Assembly (NCBI GenBank): GCA_033283385.1
Contig: JAWMQQ010000002.1
Coordinates: 62,001 to 126,000, forward strand
Source of the DNA: Mangrovimicrobium sp033283385
Lineage (GTDB): Bacteria; Pseudomonadota; Gammaproteobacteria; Pseudomonadales; Halieaceae
Length of the DNA stretch: 64,000 bases
Reading direction: 5' to 3'
Shown: positions 1-7,709 of the stretch, in pieces
Layout of the letters: the number at the start of each line of letters is the position of its first letter
Numbering within the stretch: position 1 is the stretch's first letter
Position numbers and translations under genes: made by a program
Notes under the pieces: generated by a model
Databases searched by the model: none
Seen by the model: the letters and a program-made list of their open reading frames with translations, nothing else
Told to the model about the DNA's origin: nothing

Positions 1-1
1 T

Positions 2-712
2 TCGGGGCTTGGCCGGGCGAGCGCGGTTGCGCTGGCCAGGGCGGGCGCCGATGTGTGTATCGTGGATATTGCGGAACAGGGCCTGGAGGAAACCGCAGCC
101 GCCGTGAGCGAAACCGGCGTGAAGTGCCTCGTCCATCGCACCGACCTGTCCGTGGCGGCCAACTGCGGCGCCGCGGTCGAGGCTGCGCTCGGTGAGTTCG
201 GCCGCCTCGACGCCCTGTGCAATGTCGCCGGCCTGATCTACTTCAACCACTCCACCGACATGCCCCAGGCGGACTGGGACCGGACCATCGCCGTCAACCT
301 CAGCGCGCCGTTCTTCCTAGCCCAGGCGGCGATCCCGGCGCTGCTGGAAAACGATGGCGCCATCGTCAACGTGTCTTCCTCAGCCAGTTTTATCGGCGAA
401 TCCTACGCGGCGGCCTACTGCGCCTCCAAGGCGGGCCTGACCAACCTGACGAAATCGATGGCGATGGAGTACATCAACAAGCCGATCCGTATCAATGCGG
501 TGGCGCCGGGCGGGATGATGACCGGCATCATGTCGAGCATGGCCAACATGCCCGGCGACCTCGACCGCAGCCTGATCGACCGGTTCGTGCCGTTGCGGGG
601 GCTTGTCGAGGTCGATGACGTGGCGGACCTGATCGCCTTCCTCGCCTCGGACGCGGCGCGCGGTTACCACGGCGCCTGTATCTCCATCGACAAGGGTATT
701 ACCGCCGGCTAG
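2..712 (+). CDS. short-chain dehydrogenase/reductase, 5' end outside window
   Basis: This is the 3' part of a classical short-chain dehydrogenase/reductase (SDR). The window opens inside its glycine-rich NAD(P)-binding loop: the first readable codons give SGLGRAS, so the start of TGxxxGxG and the start codon lie upstream. Visible hallmarks are NVAG (usually NNAG) near visible residue 74, a catalytic Ser in VSSSASF, and the YCASK Tyr/Lys pair. It should oxidise or reduce a hydroxy/keto compound with NAD(P)(H); the substrate cannot be read from sequence. A 14-nt gap leads to the next dehydrogenase, so genes up to 2385 look like one catabolic operon. Confidence 0.9.
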   Translation, partial: SGLGRASAVALARAGADVCIVDIAEQGLEETAAAVSETGVKCLVHRTDLSVAANCGAAVEAALGEFGRLDALCNVAGLIYFNHSTDMPQADWDRTIAVNLSAPFFLAQAAIPALLENDGAIVNVSSSASFIGESYAAAYCASKAGLTNLTKSMAMEYINKPIRINAVAPGGMMTGIMSSMANMPGDLDRSLIDRFVPLRGLVEVDDVADLIAFLASDAARGYHGACISIDKGITAG

Positions 713-726
713 GGAGGGTTCGAAGC

Positions 727-1539
727 ATGGGCAAACTGGGTTTTATCGGCCTCGGCAGCCAGGGCGCGCCGATGGCGCGCCGGATGATCGAGGCCGGTTA
801 CGAGGTAGTGCTGTGGGCGCGTCGCCCCGAGTCGCTGGAGCCTTTCGCGGACACCGCGGCGAGCTATGCGGGCAGCGTGGCGGAACTCGCGGCGCAGGTT
901 GAATTCTGCGGCGTCTGCGTGGTGGACGACGCCGGCGTGCGCGAGATCTGCGAGCAGCTGATTCCCGCCATGCCGGCGGGCGGGTGCATCGCCATTCACT
1001 CCACCGTCAATCCCGCGCTGTGCAGGACGCTGGCGGAGCAGGCGGGCGCCCGCGGCATCGCGCTGCTGGACGCGCCGGTCAGCGGCGGCGGCCCCGGCGC
1101 GGCGGCGGGTACCCTCACCGTCATGGTCGGCGGCGAGGCCGACGCACTGGCGGCGGTGCGGCCCGTGTTCGAAACCTATGCGGGGTTTATCGCCCACCTC
1201 GGCGGCGTCGGCGCCGGCCAGACCGCCAAGCTGGTCAACAACAACCTGATGGCGGCGAACATGGCGCTGGCCTGGCACGCGCTGCAGGCGGCCCAGAGCC
1301 TGGGGATCGAGCGCTCGGCGTTTATCGAACTGGTGCGCGTGAGCAGCGGGCGCAGTTTCTCTTTCGACGTCTGTGCACGGCTCTCGCAACCGGCGGACTT
1401 CCAGCACGGCGCGCCGCTGCTGGCCAAGGACGTGCGCCTGCTCGGCGAGACGGTCGGCGAAACGCTCGGGGAAAGCCGGGATTTCGACGCGCTGCGGGAC
1501 GCCTCGGCGGCGTTCCTCGCGCTGGCCACCGCGCAGTGA
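727..1539 (+). CDS. NAD-binding beta-hydroxyacid dehydrogenase (3-hydroxyisobutyrate dehydrogenase family)
   Basis: The 270-aa protein belongs to the 3-hydroxyisobutyrate/6-phosphogluconate-type dehydrogenases. Residues 1-15 carry the Rossmann GxGxxG (GLGSQG). The substrate-binding DAPVSGG segment lies around residue 120, and the catalytic Lys sits in GQTAKLVNN around residue 170. The C-terminal all-helical domain is complete and length is near the family norm (about 290). A GGGAGG-type ribosome site lies just after the preceding SDR stop. Family members oxidise 3-hydroxy acids to semialdehydes. Position between two SDR genes suggests successive redox steps of one catabolic route; the substrate is not identifiable. 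Confidence 0.88.
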   Translation: MGKLGFIGLGSQGAPMARRMIEAGYEVVLWARRPESLEPFADTAASYAGSVAELAAQVEFCGVCVVDDAGVREICEQLIPAMPAGGCIAIHSTVNPALCRTLAEQAGARGIALLDAPVSGGGPGAAAGTLTVMVGGEADALAAVRPVFETYAGFIAHLGGVGAGQTAKLVNNNLMAANMALAWHALQAAQSLGIERSAFIELVRVSSGRSFSFDVCARLSQPADFQHGAPLLAKDVRLLGETVGETLGESRDFDALRDASAAFLALATAQ

Positions 1540-1599
1540 GCGCCGTGGCATTTACTCACGAATAACTGGCGCGTTCGCAGGGCGCACGGAGACAGGAAC

Positions 1600-2385
1600 A
1601 TGACATTTTCACTGGAACAGTATCGCCTCGACGGCAAGGTCGCCGTAGTCACCGGCGCCGGCGGGCGCGGCAACAGCATCGGCCGCGCCTATGCCATGGG
1701 CCTGGCGGCAGCCGGGGCGAAAGTGGTGGTGGCCGACCTCAACGCCGAGGGCGCTGCCGCGGTGAGCGAGGAGATTCGCGAGGCCGGCGGCGAAGCCATC
1801 GCCGTCGGCGTCGACATCACCGACCCGGTCTCGGTAGCGGCCATGGCGGACGAGGCCAAATCCGTCTTCGGCGGCGTGGACATCCTGGTCAACAACGCCG
1901 CCCTGATGGCGGAACTGGGCCATGCCACCGCGGTGGATATCCCCATCGAGGAGTGGAACCGCATCATGGACGTCAATGTCACCGGCGCGCTCAACTGCGT
2001 GCAGGCCATCGTGCCGCTGATGCGCGAGCGCGGCGGCGGCAAGATCGTCAACCAGAGCTCCGGCGGCGCCTTCCCGGCGATTTCCATCTACGGCATCAGC
2101 AAGCTCGCCCTGGTGGGCCTGACCACTACCCTGGCGCGGCAGCTCGGCCCGGAGAACATCAACGTCAACGCGATTGCGCCGGGAAACACCACCAGCGACG
2201 CCGGCAGGTTGCTGACACCGGACGACTCGCCGTTTATCAAGTTCCTGGAAGCCAGTGTGGCCATGCGCGTGCGCGGCGCGCCGGATGAGCTGGTCGGTAC
2301 GCTGTTGCTGCTGTGCTCGCAGGCCGGGGACTGGATTACCGGGCAGGTAATGAACGTGGACGGGGGCTGGGTATTGCGTCCCTGA
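1600..2385 (+). CDS. short-chain dehydrogenase/reductase
   Basis: This is a full-length 261-aa SDR. The cofactor loop is TGAGGRGNSIG near residues 18-28, followed by an acidic residue in VVADLN that favours NAD(H). The NNAA motif is around residue 96. Catalytic residues are a Ser in VNQSSGG and YGISK (Tyr and Lys four apart). The start is supported by GGAGACAGGA upstream of the ATG. It is the third dehydrogenase in the run and lies 60 nt after the previous gene. The insertion in the glycine loop resembles polyol/glucose-dehydrogenase-like SDRs, but substrate assignment would be a guess. Confidence 0.9.
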   Translation: MTFSLEQYRLDGKVAVVTGAGGRGNSIGRAYAMGLAAAGAKVVVADLNAEGAAAVSEEIREAGGEAIAVGVDITDPVSVAAMADEAKSVFGGVDILVNNAALMAELGHATAVDIPIEEWNRIMDVNVTGALNCVQAIVPLMRERGGGKIVNQSSGGAFPAISIYGISKLALVGLTTTLARQLGPENINVNAIAPGNTTSDAGRLLTPDDSPFIKFLEASVAMRVRGAPDELVGTLLLLCSQAGDWITGQVMNVDGGWVLRP

Positions 2386-2433
2386 CGGGCGCGGCGGCGG
2401 TTGCGGGCGCCTCACTGGGCGCCCGGGCCGGAG

Positions 2434-2535
2434 TTACAGGTTTTCCAGCACCGCGATGGCGATGCACACACCGAGGAAGATGGCGGCGAAGCCGATCTCG
2501 TCGATGCAGAACATTCTGTAGCGGAAGCGCGCCAT
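2434..2535 (-). CDS. 33-aa putative small membrane protein
   Basis: This short frame begins with ATG, preceded by GAGGAGA eight bases upstream, and ends TAA. The translation starts MARFRYRMF and continues into a hydrophobic stretch of about 15 residues (AAIFLGVCIAIAVL), which would make one transmembrane helix with a basic N-terminus inside (positive-inside rule). It lies alone between the SDR operon and the LysM gene, which follows in the same direction but at least 140 bp upstream. I do not recognise a family. The good ribosome site and clean hydrophobic design argue for a real gene; conservation would have to prove it. Confidence 0.5.
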   Translation of the reverse strand: MARFRYRMFCIDEIGFAAIFLGVCIAIAVLENL

Positions 2536-2676
2536 AGCGGCGGTCTCCTCAGTGGAAAGATGCCACTATTGGAACGCCGCCGGCACCCTGCGGGCAATTA
2601 CCGCCGATAACACCCTGGCAATACCCCGCGATGCGCAGCTGCCCGCTGCCGGTGAATACCGGCGCGGGGTCCTGGC

Positions 2677-3162
2677 TCAGAGTTCGGGAATACGCAGGGT
2701 CTGGCCCGGGAAGATCTTGTCCGGGTCGCCCAGCATGGGCTGGTTGGCCTCGAAGATCGCGGTGTACTTGCTGGCGGCGCCGTAGAATTCCTGGGCGATC
2801 TTGCCCAGCGTGTCGCCGGACTTGACCGTGTAGAAGCGCGGCTCGCCCGCCGCGGCTGCGGCCGCGGGCGCGTCACCGGTCGGCGCGTCCACGCTGAGCT
2901 GGCAGTCCACGCTGGCGATGCCGTACTGGTTACCCGCGCACAGCACCATTTTCTCCAGCGCCTCCTGGCTGGGGGCCGTGCCGGTCAACGTGGCGACTTC
3001 CCCGGCGACCTCGACAGTGACCTGCTCGCCGTCGATATCCAGCGCGGCGATACTCTTGCTGATGGCTTCCTTGCGCAACTGGTCGACGCGCCCGGCGGAA
3101 ACCTCCACCGACTTCTCGATATCGTCATCGCCGGCGGTCTTCATGAAATCAAACAGGCCCAT
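2677..3162 (-). CDS. kbp: BON and LysM domain protein, Kbp/YgaU-like
   Basis: The 161-aa protein has the layout of E. coli Kbp (YgaU), a cytoplasmic potassium-binding protein. It starts MGLFDF, has a BON domain at about residues 25-95 (containing VTVEVAGEVATLTGTA), an Ala-rich linker, and a C-terminal LysM domain at about 108-160 (FYTVKSGDTLGKIA to FPGQTLRIPEL). There is no signal peptide, as expected for Kbp. The chosen ATG has GGAGAA upstream; an in-frame extension further upstream has no ribosome site. A candidate promoter lies at 3228-3255. It is a single-gene unit. Confidence 0.85.
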   Translation of the reverse strand: MGLFDFMKTAGDDDIEKSVEVSAGRVDQLRKEAISKSIAALDIDGEQVTVEVAGEVATLTGTAPSQEALEKMVLCAGNQYGIASVDCQLSVDAPTGDAPAAAAAAGEPRFYTVKSGDTLGKIAQEFYGAASKYTAIFEANQPMLGDPDKIFPGQTLRIPEL

Positions 3163-3227
3163 GCTCGGTTCTCCATGCGGATTGGGAAGGCAGACACCGA
3201 ACGGCTGCCGCGACGTCTGCCAGCAAA

Positions 3228-3255
3228 AATATAGTGCATTTCCCCGTTGCGGCAA
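3228..3255 (-). promoter_or_regulatory. candidate sigma70 promoter of the Kbp-like gene
   Basis: Reading the minus strand, TTGCCG (3250-3255) and TATATT (3228-3233) are separated by 16 bp and lie about 65 bp upstream of the kbp start codon. This is a reasonable sigma70 match in otherwise GC-rich DNA. The rest of the 336-bp gap to 3498 should hold the promoter of the peptide operon, but I see no convincing hexamer pair for it. Confidence 0.35.
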
Positions 3256-3498
3256 CCCGGTTGCCCAGCCGGATGCCCGCTGCACGGCATTGACGGAATT
3301 CGACCGTTCGTGCTTGTTGCGCGCGCCGCGCTGAATCACTAGTTTTATCTCAAGTTCAAGGGAATGAACCCGGCACCGCGAAAGCGCGGGCCGGCGCGGC
3401 AAACGGACTTGCCCAATGCCTCTCCCGGCCCGGTGTTCACCGGCCACGGCGCGTTCTTCTTGAGCTTACTTCACCCGAAACTTCAAGAGGACACAGCG

Positions 3499-3624
3499 AT
3501 GCAAAACGATGACACCTTCAGCGTGGAAGAACTGGAAGAACGCCTCGAAATGGAAGCGGCCGGGGCGCCCCTCGGCGACGTCGATCCCGACGGCTTCTAC
3601 TGCCGCTGCGGCTGGGAGCAGTAA
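3499..3624 (+). CDS. 41-aa putative modified-peptide precursor with C-terminal Cys-x-Cys tail
   Basis: This short gene has AGAGGA 8 nt upstream of its ATG and ends TAA. Residues 7-20 (FSVEELEERLEMEA) form a strongly acidic amphipathic helix, like RiPP leader segments recognised by PqqD-type elements. A Gly/Pro/Asp linker (residues 22-32) follows, ending in DPDG. The short tail FYCRCGWEQ has Cys35 and Cys37. The next gene encodes a protein with a PqqD-like N-terminus and a membrane metalloprotease domain, a classic maturation partner. The functional reading is inference. I know no named family for the peptide. A zinc-binding or regulatory microprotein is the main alternative. Confidence 0.62.
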   Translation: MQNDDTFSVEELEERLEMEAAGAPLGDVDPDGFYCRCGWEQ

Positions 3625-3640
3625 ACTCCCGCGGTAGCCC

Positions 3641-3668
3641 GGGGGCGGGGCCGGTTTCGCCCGCCCCC
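3641..3668 (+). terminator. GC hairpin between precursor and maturation genes (possible attenuator)
   Basis: A perfect 9-bp GC-only stem (GGGGGCGGG, 3641-3649, with 3660-3668) with a 10-nt loop lies 17 nt after the peptide stop codon. No T-run follows, so it is not a full intrinsic terminator. Between a small precursor and its downstream genes, such a hairpin could stabilise the 5' transcript or cut read-through. Confidence 0.4.
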
Positions 3669-3715
3669 CTGCGAAGACATCCCGGCCCAGTTGCATTTTT
3701 CACGGCGGACTTTTC

Positions 3716-4936
3716 ATGGATGAAGAGATTCCCAGGCTACAGCGCGATATCGAGATCGTGCCCTTCGACGGCGCCAGCGCCGGCCGCTACCTCGTCATCC
3801 AGGGCGGGCGGCACTACCTGGTGTCAGCGGCGCTCAGGGAGGTGATGGAAACGCTGATCCGCTATCACGCGGGGGATGCGCGACAGGCACCAACGGGCGA
3901 CCTGGCCAGGGCCGCCAGCCTCGCCAGGGAGCACCTGCCAGCGCAGTTGTTCGAGGGCGCGGGAGGCGCCCGCAGGCGCTCGCCCTTCGCGATCAGCGCC
4001 GGCCTGCTGACGCCGCGCAGCCTGCGATATATTGTGCCCGGCCTCAGCCGGCTGGTCGCGCCGCTTCCCGCCGCGCTGCTGCTGCCGCTGGTGCTCGGCC
4101 TGCACCTGTCGGTCGCCACGCGTATCTTCAGCGCCGATTTCACCGGCATCTCCGCCGCGGAGTTGACGGTTTGCTATGCCCTGTTCCTGCTCGGGGTGCT
4201 GCTCCACGAACTCGGCCATGTCAGCGCCGCCTACCGCTACAGCAGCAGGATCGGCCATATCGGCGTCGGCCTCTACCTGGTCTTCCCGGTGTTTTACTCG
4301 GATGTGAGCCACGCCTGGAGCCTGTCGCGCCGGCAGCGGGCCGCGGTGGATCTCGGCGGCCTGTATTTCCAGGGGATATTCCTCGCTGCGGTGGACCTGC
4401 TGGTCCTGCTGCGCGGCGATCCGCTGTGGGCTGCGCTGTCCTGGATGAGCACGCTGGCGATGCTGCACACGCTCAACCCGTTCTTCAAGTTCGACGGCTA
4501 CTGGTTGCTGAGCGACCTCAGCGGCGCGGTCAACCTGCACGCGAAGGTGGGTGCGACCCTGCGCGCGGTCGCCGCATACTGCACCGGTCGCGCGCCCGCG
4601 AGCGCCCTGCACGGCGATGCGCTGGCCCTGCTGGTTCCCTATTCGCTGCTGTCCGGGCTGTTCGCGCTGGGTTTCTGCGGCTTCCTGCTCGGGCGTATCG
4701 CGGTGTACCGCCAGGGCCTGCCGCCGCAGTTGCTGTCCTGGCTGGAGGCGGCCCGGCAGTGCAGCGGCGCCCTGGACTGGTTGCGCGCGGGGGCCGACCT
4801 GCTCGCGATCATTGCCATGCCGGCATTGATGCTGCTCGCCCTGTGCTTCTACCTGCGCAGGATGCTGGGGTATTTCCGCGCAGATACCGACAGCCTCCCC
4901 GCCGCGGGCGGGCAGGCGGGGCAGGCCCGTGGCTGA
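3716..4936 (+). CDS. PqqD-like plus M50 (site-2-protease-like) membrane metalloprotease
   Basis: The 406-aa protein combines an N-terminal soluble segment of about 90 residues resembling a PqqD-type peptide-recognition fold (RYLVIQGGRHYLVS) with a polytopic M50 core. The zinc motif HELGH is at residues 164-168, the helix after it is hydrophobic, and the second motif NPFFKFDGYW (about 257-266) provides the metal-ligating Asp. Transmembrane segments flank both motifs and recur around 310-335 and 365-385. Similar PqqD-M50 proteins occur in peptide-maturation and export loci. It probably recognises and cleaves, or helps move, the 41-aa peptide at the inner membrane. Its 3' end overlaps the next gene by 8 nt. 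Confidence 0.82.
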   Translation: MDEEIPRLQRDIEIVPFDGASAGRYLVIQGGRHYLVSAALREVMETLIRYHAGDARQAPTGDLARAASLAREHLPAQLFEGAGGARRRSPFAISAGLLTPRSLRYIVPGLSRLVAPLPAALLLPLVLGLHLSVATRIFSADFTGISAAELTVCYALFLLGVLLHELGHVSAAYRYSSRIGHIGVGLYLVFPVFYSDVSHAWSLSRRQRAAVDLGGLYFQGIFLAAVDLLVLLRGDPLWAALSWMSTLAMLHTLNPFFKFDGYWLLSDLSGAVNLHAKVGATLRAVAAYCTGRAPASALHGDALALLVPYSLLSGLFALGFCGFLLGRIAVYRQGLPPQLLSWLEAARQCSGALDWLRAGADLLAIIAMPALMLLALCFYLRRMLGYFRADTDSLPAAGGQAGQARG

Positions 4937-5696
4937 GTTCGGCGAAGTGCTGCCCCTGCCCGAATCGCTGGATCCGCGGGCGGGCCTGCTGCTGGTCGCA
5001 CCCTGGTCGAGCGCTCCCGGGGCGCTGCTGCCGCCGTTGGCCGCGCGCTATTCCTCGCTGGTCGCGGTGGTGGATGAACGCTACCGCTCGCAACTGCGGG
5101 ACAGCGTCGGTGCCCGGCTCGCCGTCGTGAGTGGCCCGGAGTTACTCGCCGATTGCCGGAGTCGCGGCGCCCTGGCGCCGCGCACCGCTTACCTCGTGTT
5201 CCCGGAGCTGTACGAGACCACCCTGCACGCGGGTATCGAGATCCTGCGCGCCGGCGCGGCCTACCGGTTCTCCGCGTTGCCGCTGCTGCTGTGCATGAAG
5301 TACCGCCCGCAGGCGCTGCGCGCCGTCGCGCTCGGCAGCGCGCTGGGCTGGCGGTCCCTGGGCTGTTGCGAGACGGGCCCGGCGCCGGTTGGCGCGGGCG
5401 CGAAAGACGGCGAGGGCGCCGCGCGCGACCGCCGCCTGCAGTCGCTGCTCAAACGCCAGCTGTACCTGGAGCAACTGGAGCTGCTGGATGCGCTGTGGGC
5501 GGATGCGGCCCAGCGCGAGCCCCTGTGCCGGCGCACCCGGTCAATGAGCGCCCGCCGCGACCTGCTCAAGCTGATCTGCCTGGAGGGCTGTATCAACCTG
5601 CACCGGCGGCGGGGCCATCCACACGGTTTTTCCCTGCAGGCCCTGCGGCAGCGCAAAGGTGAGCTGGCAAGCCTGGCGGGGGAACCCGCATGCTGA
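4929..5696 (+). CDS. unknown protein, possibly a degenerate LPLAT-fold acyltransferase relative
   Basis: This 255-aa soluble protein starts at GTG and overlaps its neighbours on both sides (8 nt and 7 nt), so it belongs to the operon. I do not recognise a family directly. By eye, the segments GLLLVAPWSSAPGALLPPLA, TAYLVFPELYETT and RFSALPLLLCMKYRPQAL line up in order with the catalytic-loop, strand and membrane-facing segments of the next gene, an acyltransferase. The catalytic His of that fold is absent here. The C-terminal 90 residues are Arg- and Leu-rich and helical. A non-catalytic partner of the acyltransferase is a plausible inference. Confidence 0.6.
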   Translation: MAEFGEVLPLPESLDPRAGLLLVAPWSSAPGALLPPLAARYSSLVAVVDERYRSQLRDSVGARLAVVSGPELLADCRSRGALAPRTAYLVFPELYETTLHAGIEILRAGAAYRFSALPLLLCMKYRPQALRAVALGSALGWRSLGCCETGPAPVGAGAKDGEGAARDRRLQSLLKRQLYLEQLELLDALWADAAQREPLCRRTRSMSARRDLLKLICLEGCINLHRRRGHPHGFSLQALRQRKGELASLAGEPAC

Positions 5697-6649
5697 GGCT
5701 CGCGGCCCGGATCAAGCTCGATGCGCTGGCGACGGCCGACACCCTGCGCCGGGATGTCGCTGCGCGCGAACTGCGCGAGACGCTCTCGGGCCTGGGCATT
5801 ACCGGGCCGCGGCGCTGGCGGACGGCCTGGCAGTACCACCGCAATCGCCGCTGCACGCCAGTGCTGAACCGCCAGCTGATGCGCGCCTCGCCGGAGACGA
5901 TCATGCGCCACGTCCGCGACCGAGTGGTGGTGGAGCCAGGGCAACACTGGCGGGACGCCCTGCTCCACCCCGGCCCCCTGCTGGTGGTGACGCCGCACTA
6001 CGGCCCCTTCACCCTGGGCCTGCTGCGACTGTGCGCGGACCTCGCCGGGCACCGCGAGGTGCATGCATTCTACGATCCGCCGGAGAAAAACCCGGGCACA
6101 GCCAATGTCGGCGCGATCATGGCCAGGTGCTGCGACAATTTCCGGCCGGTATTCAACGACCGGCGCGGGGTGGTACGCGCCCTGAAGGTACTGCGAGCCG
6201 GCGGGGTGATGACCATCATGCCGGATGTCTACCAGGTCAACGGGCAGTGCCTGGCGGTGCCGTTCCTCTCGCACCTGAGCTATGCCATGACCGGGACCGC
6301 GTTCCTGGCGCTGAAGTCCTCGGCGCTGTTGCTGCACGTCTACGTGCAGCCCGTCGCCGGCGGTGTCTGCATTCGCGCGGACAAACCCTACGCCATGCCG
6401 GTTAGCGGCAATGACGAGGACGACATCTATCGCCAGACCTGCCGTACCTTCGAATCGCTGGAACGGCAATTGCTGCGCGACCCGTCATACTGGGACTACC
6501 TGCCGCAGCTGAAGGCCCGGCTGGGCATGCCGCTCGCATCACTGTCGGGCGACGCGCAGCTGCGGCAGATGATCGACACGCTATCCTGTCACCTGGACAT
6601 CGACATCGCCAATCCCGAGGGAGGGAATTCAACGGATGAAGCCCCGTAA
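5690..6649 (+). CDS. lysophospholipid acyltransferase-superfamily protein (LpxL/HtrB-like) with altered catalytic motif
   Basis: The 319-aa protein aligns by eye with the LpxL/HtrB branch of LPLAT acyltransferases: LLVVTPHYGPFTLGLL (active loop), a middle segment ending DRRGVVRALKVLRAG, GVMTIMPDV, then VPFLSHLSYAMTGTAFLALKS. The catalytic His103 is kept, but the usual His-x4-Asp/Glu acid is Thr108. There is no N-terminal membrane anchor. The start overlaps the previous stop (ATGCTGA). Next to a peptide precursor it may acylate the peptide or a lipid partner, but the lost acid leaves activity in doubt. Confidence 0.75.
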   Translation: MLRLAARIKLDALATADTLRRDVAARELRETLSGLGITGPRRWRTAWQYHRNRRCTPVLNRQLMRASPETIMRHVRDRVVVEPGQHWRDALLHPGPLLVVTPHYGPFTLGLLRLCADLAGHREVHAFYDPPEKNPGTANVGAIMARCCDNFRPVFNDRRGVVRALKVLRAGGVMTIMPDVYQVNGQCLAVPFLSHLSYAMTGTAFLALKSSALLLHVYVQPVAGGVCIRADKPYAMPVSGNDEDDIYRQTCRTFESLERQLLRDPSYWDYLPQLKARLGMPLASLSGDAQLRQMIDTLSCHLDIDIANPEGGNSTDEAP

Positions 6650-7688
6650 CCGAAACTACCTGCAGGCGCTTGTCGCGCTCCTCCTGCTATGCGCCGTTTC
6701 CGGCTGCACCACCGTTCACATCGACGAGAGCAGGATGCTGCAGAGCCGGCGCCAGGCGCTGTGGTATGACGTCGCGCTGCTGGGGCCGGCCAGCACCGCG
6801 CAGCTGGTGGAACGCTCGGGATACCCCGAACGGGACGTGACAGGATTGCTCGGGGAACTGCAGGCGCGGCATTACATCAGCGAAGCGGCCGGGCAGTGGG
6901 AGCTGGGCCCGCAGTATCCGCCCGAGGGCAGGGAATATGCAGTTGCAATTCGCGGCTTCAGCGAGGAGGCTCTCGCAGCGGCGCACCCGGACCACCGTTT
7001 CAGCATGACACGCATCGACGGCGACCGGCTGCTGGTGGCCGGCTTCACTGCCGCGCACGCCCGGAGCACGCTGCTGGTGTTCGGCGGCAACGGCTTTCAC
7101 GTCGTCCCGGATGTCGAGGAGGCGGCCAAGCTGCTGGCGCCGGACCGCAATGTCTTTGTCATGGATTACCCGGGAATGGGCGGCAGCGCCGGAGAAACCA
7201 CCATAGCGGACCTGCAGCTGGCCTCGCGGGCGTTCTTCGACGCGGTCGGCCAGCTGCCCGGGGTGCGCGGTACCCGGCTGGTGCTCTACGGCTTTTCCAT
7301 CGGCGGTTTCGTGGCGACGGAACTCGCCGCGAGCCATCGGGTGGATGGCCTGATCCTCGACTCGACGGCGCCGGACATCCAGGCCTGGATCGACGCCAAT
7401 GTGCCGCTGTACGCGAAGCTGTTTGTGCGGGTCGAGGTGTCGCCGCCGCTGCGGGGAGTGAGCAACACCCGCGATATCGCCGCCCTGGATTGCCCGATGC
7501 TGTTCATCGCCGGCAGCGACGACAGGGTGACGCCGCCGCCACTGGTGCGCGCGCTCTACGACGCCGCCGGCCGGGCGCGCTGGAAGCGCTTCGTGGAACT
7601 GGAGGGAGCCGGCCACGGCGGCAGCAGCGACAGCCCGGACTTCGCGCCGGCCATCGACGGCTTCATGCGGCGGGTCGCGGGCGGCTGA
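6636..7688 (+). CDS. lipoprotein alpha/beta hydrolase
   Basis: The 350-aa protein has a lipoprotein signal peptide (basic MKPRNRN, hydrophobic core, lipobox VSGC at about residue 24). Residues 35-100 look like a small helical winged-helix-type segment. An alpha/beta hydrolase domain follows: VFGGNGFHV oxyanion region, VMDYPGMGGSAG, nucleophile elbow GFSIGG with Ser221, acid loop FIAGSDDRV and His in GAGHGG. It should be anchored on the periplasmic side. Its start overlaps the acyltransferase by 14 nt, so it is the last gene of the peptide operon. An esterase/deacylase or peptidase role is inferred. Confidence 0.85.
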   Translation: MKPRNRNYLQALVALLLLCAVSGCTTVHIDESRMLQSRRQALWYDVALLGPASTAQLVERSGYPERDVTGLLGELQARHYISEAAGQWELGPQYPPEGREYAVAIRGFSEEALAAAHPDHRFSMTRIDGDRLLVAGFTAAHARSTLLVFGGNGFHVVPDVEEAAKLLAPDRNVFVMDYPGMGGSAGETTIADLQLASRAFFDAVGQLPGVRGTRLVLYGFSIGGFVATELAASHRVDGLILDSTAPDIQAWIDANVPLYAKLFVRVEVSPPLRGVSNTRDIAALDCPMLFIAGSDDRVTPPPLVRALYDAAGRARWKRFVELEGAGHGGSSDSPDFAPAIDGFMRRVAGG

Positions 7689-7709
7689 GGTCGCCCGGGT
7701 CACGTCGGG

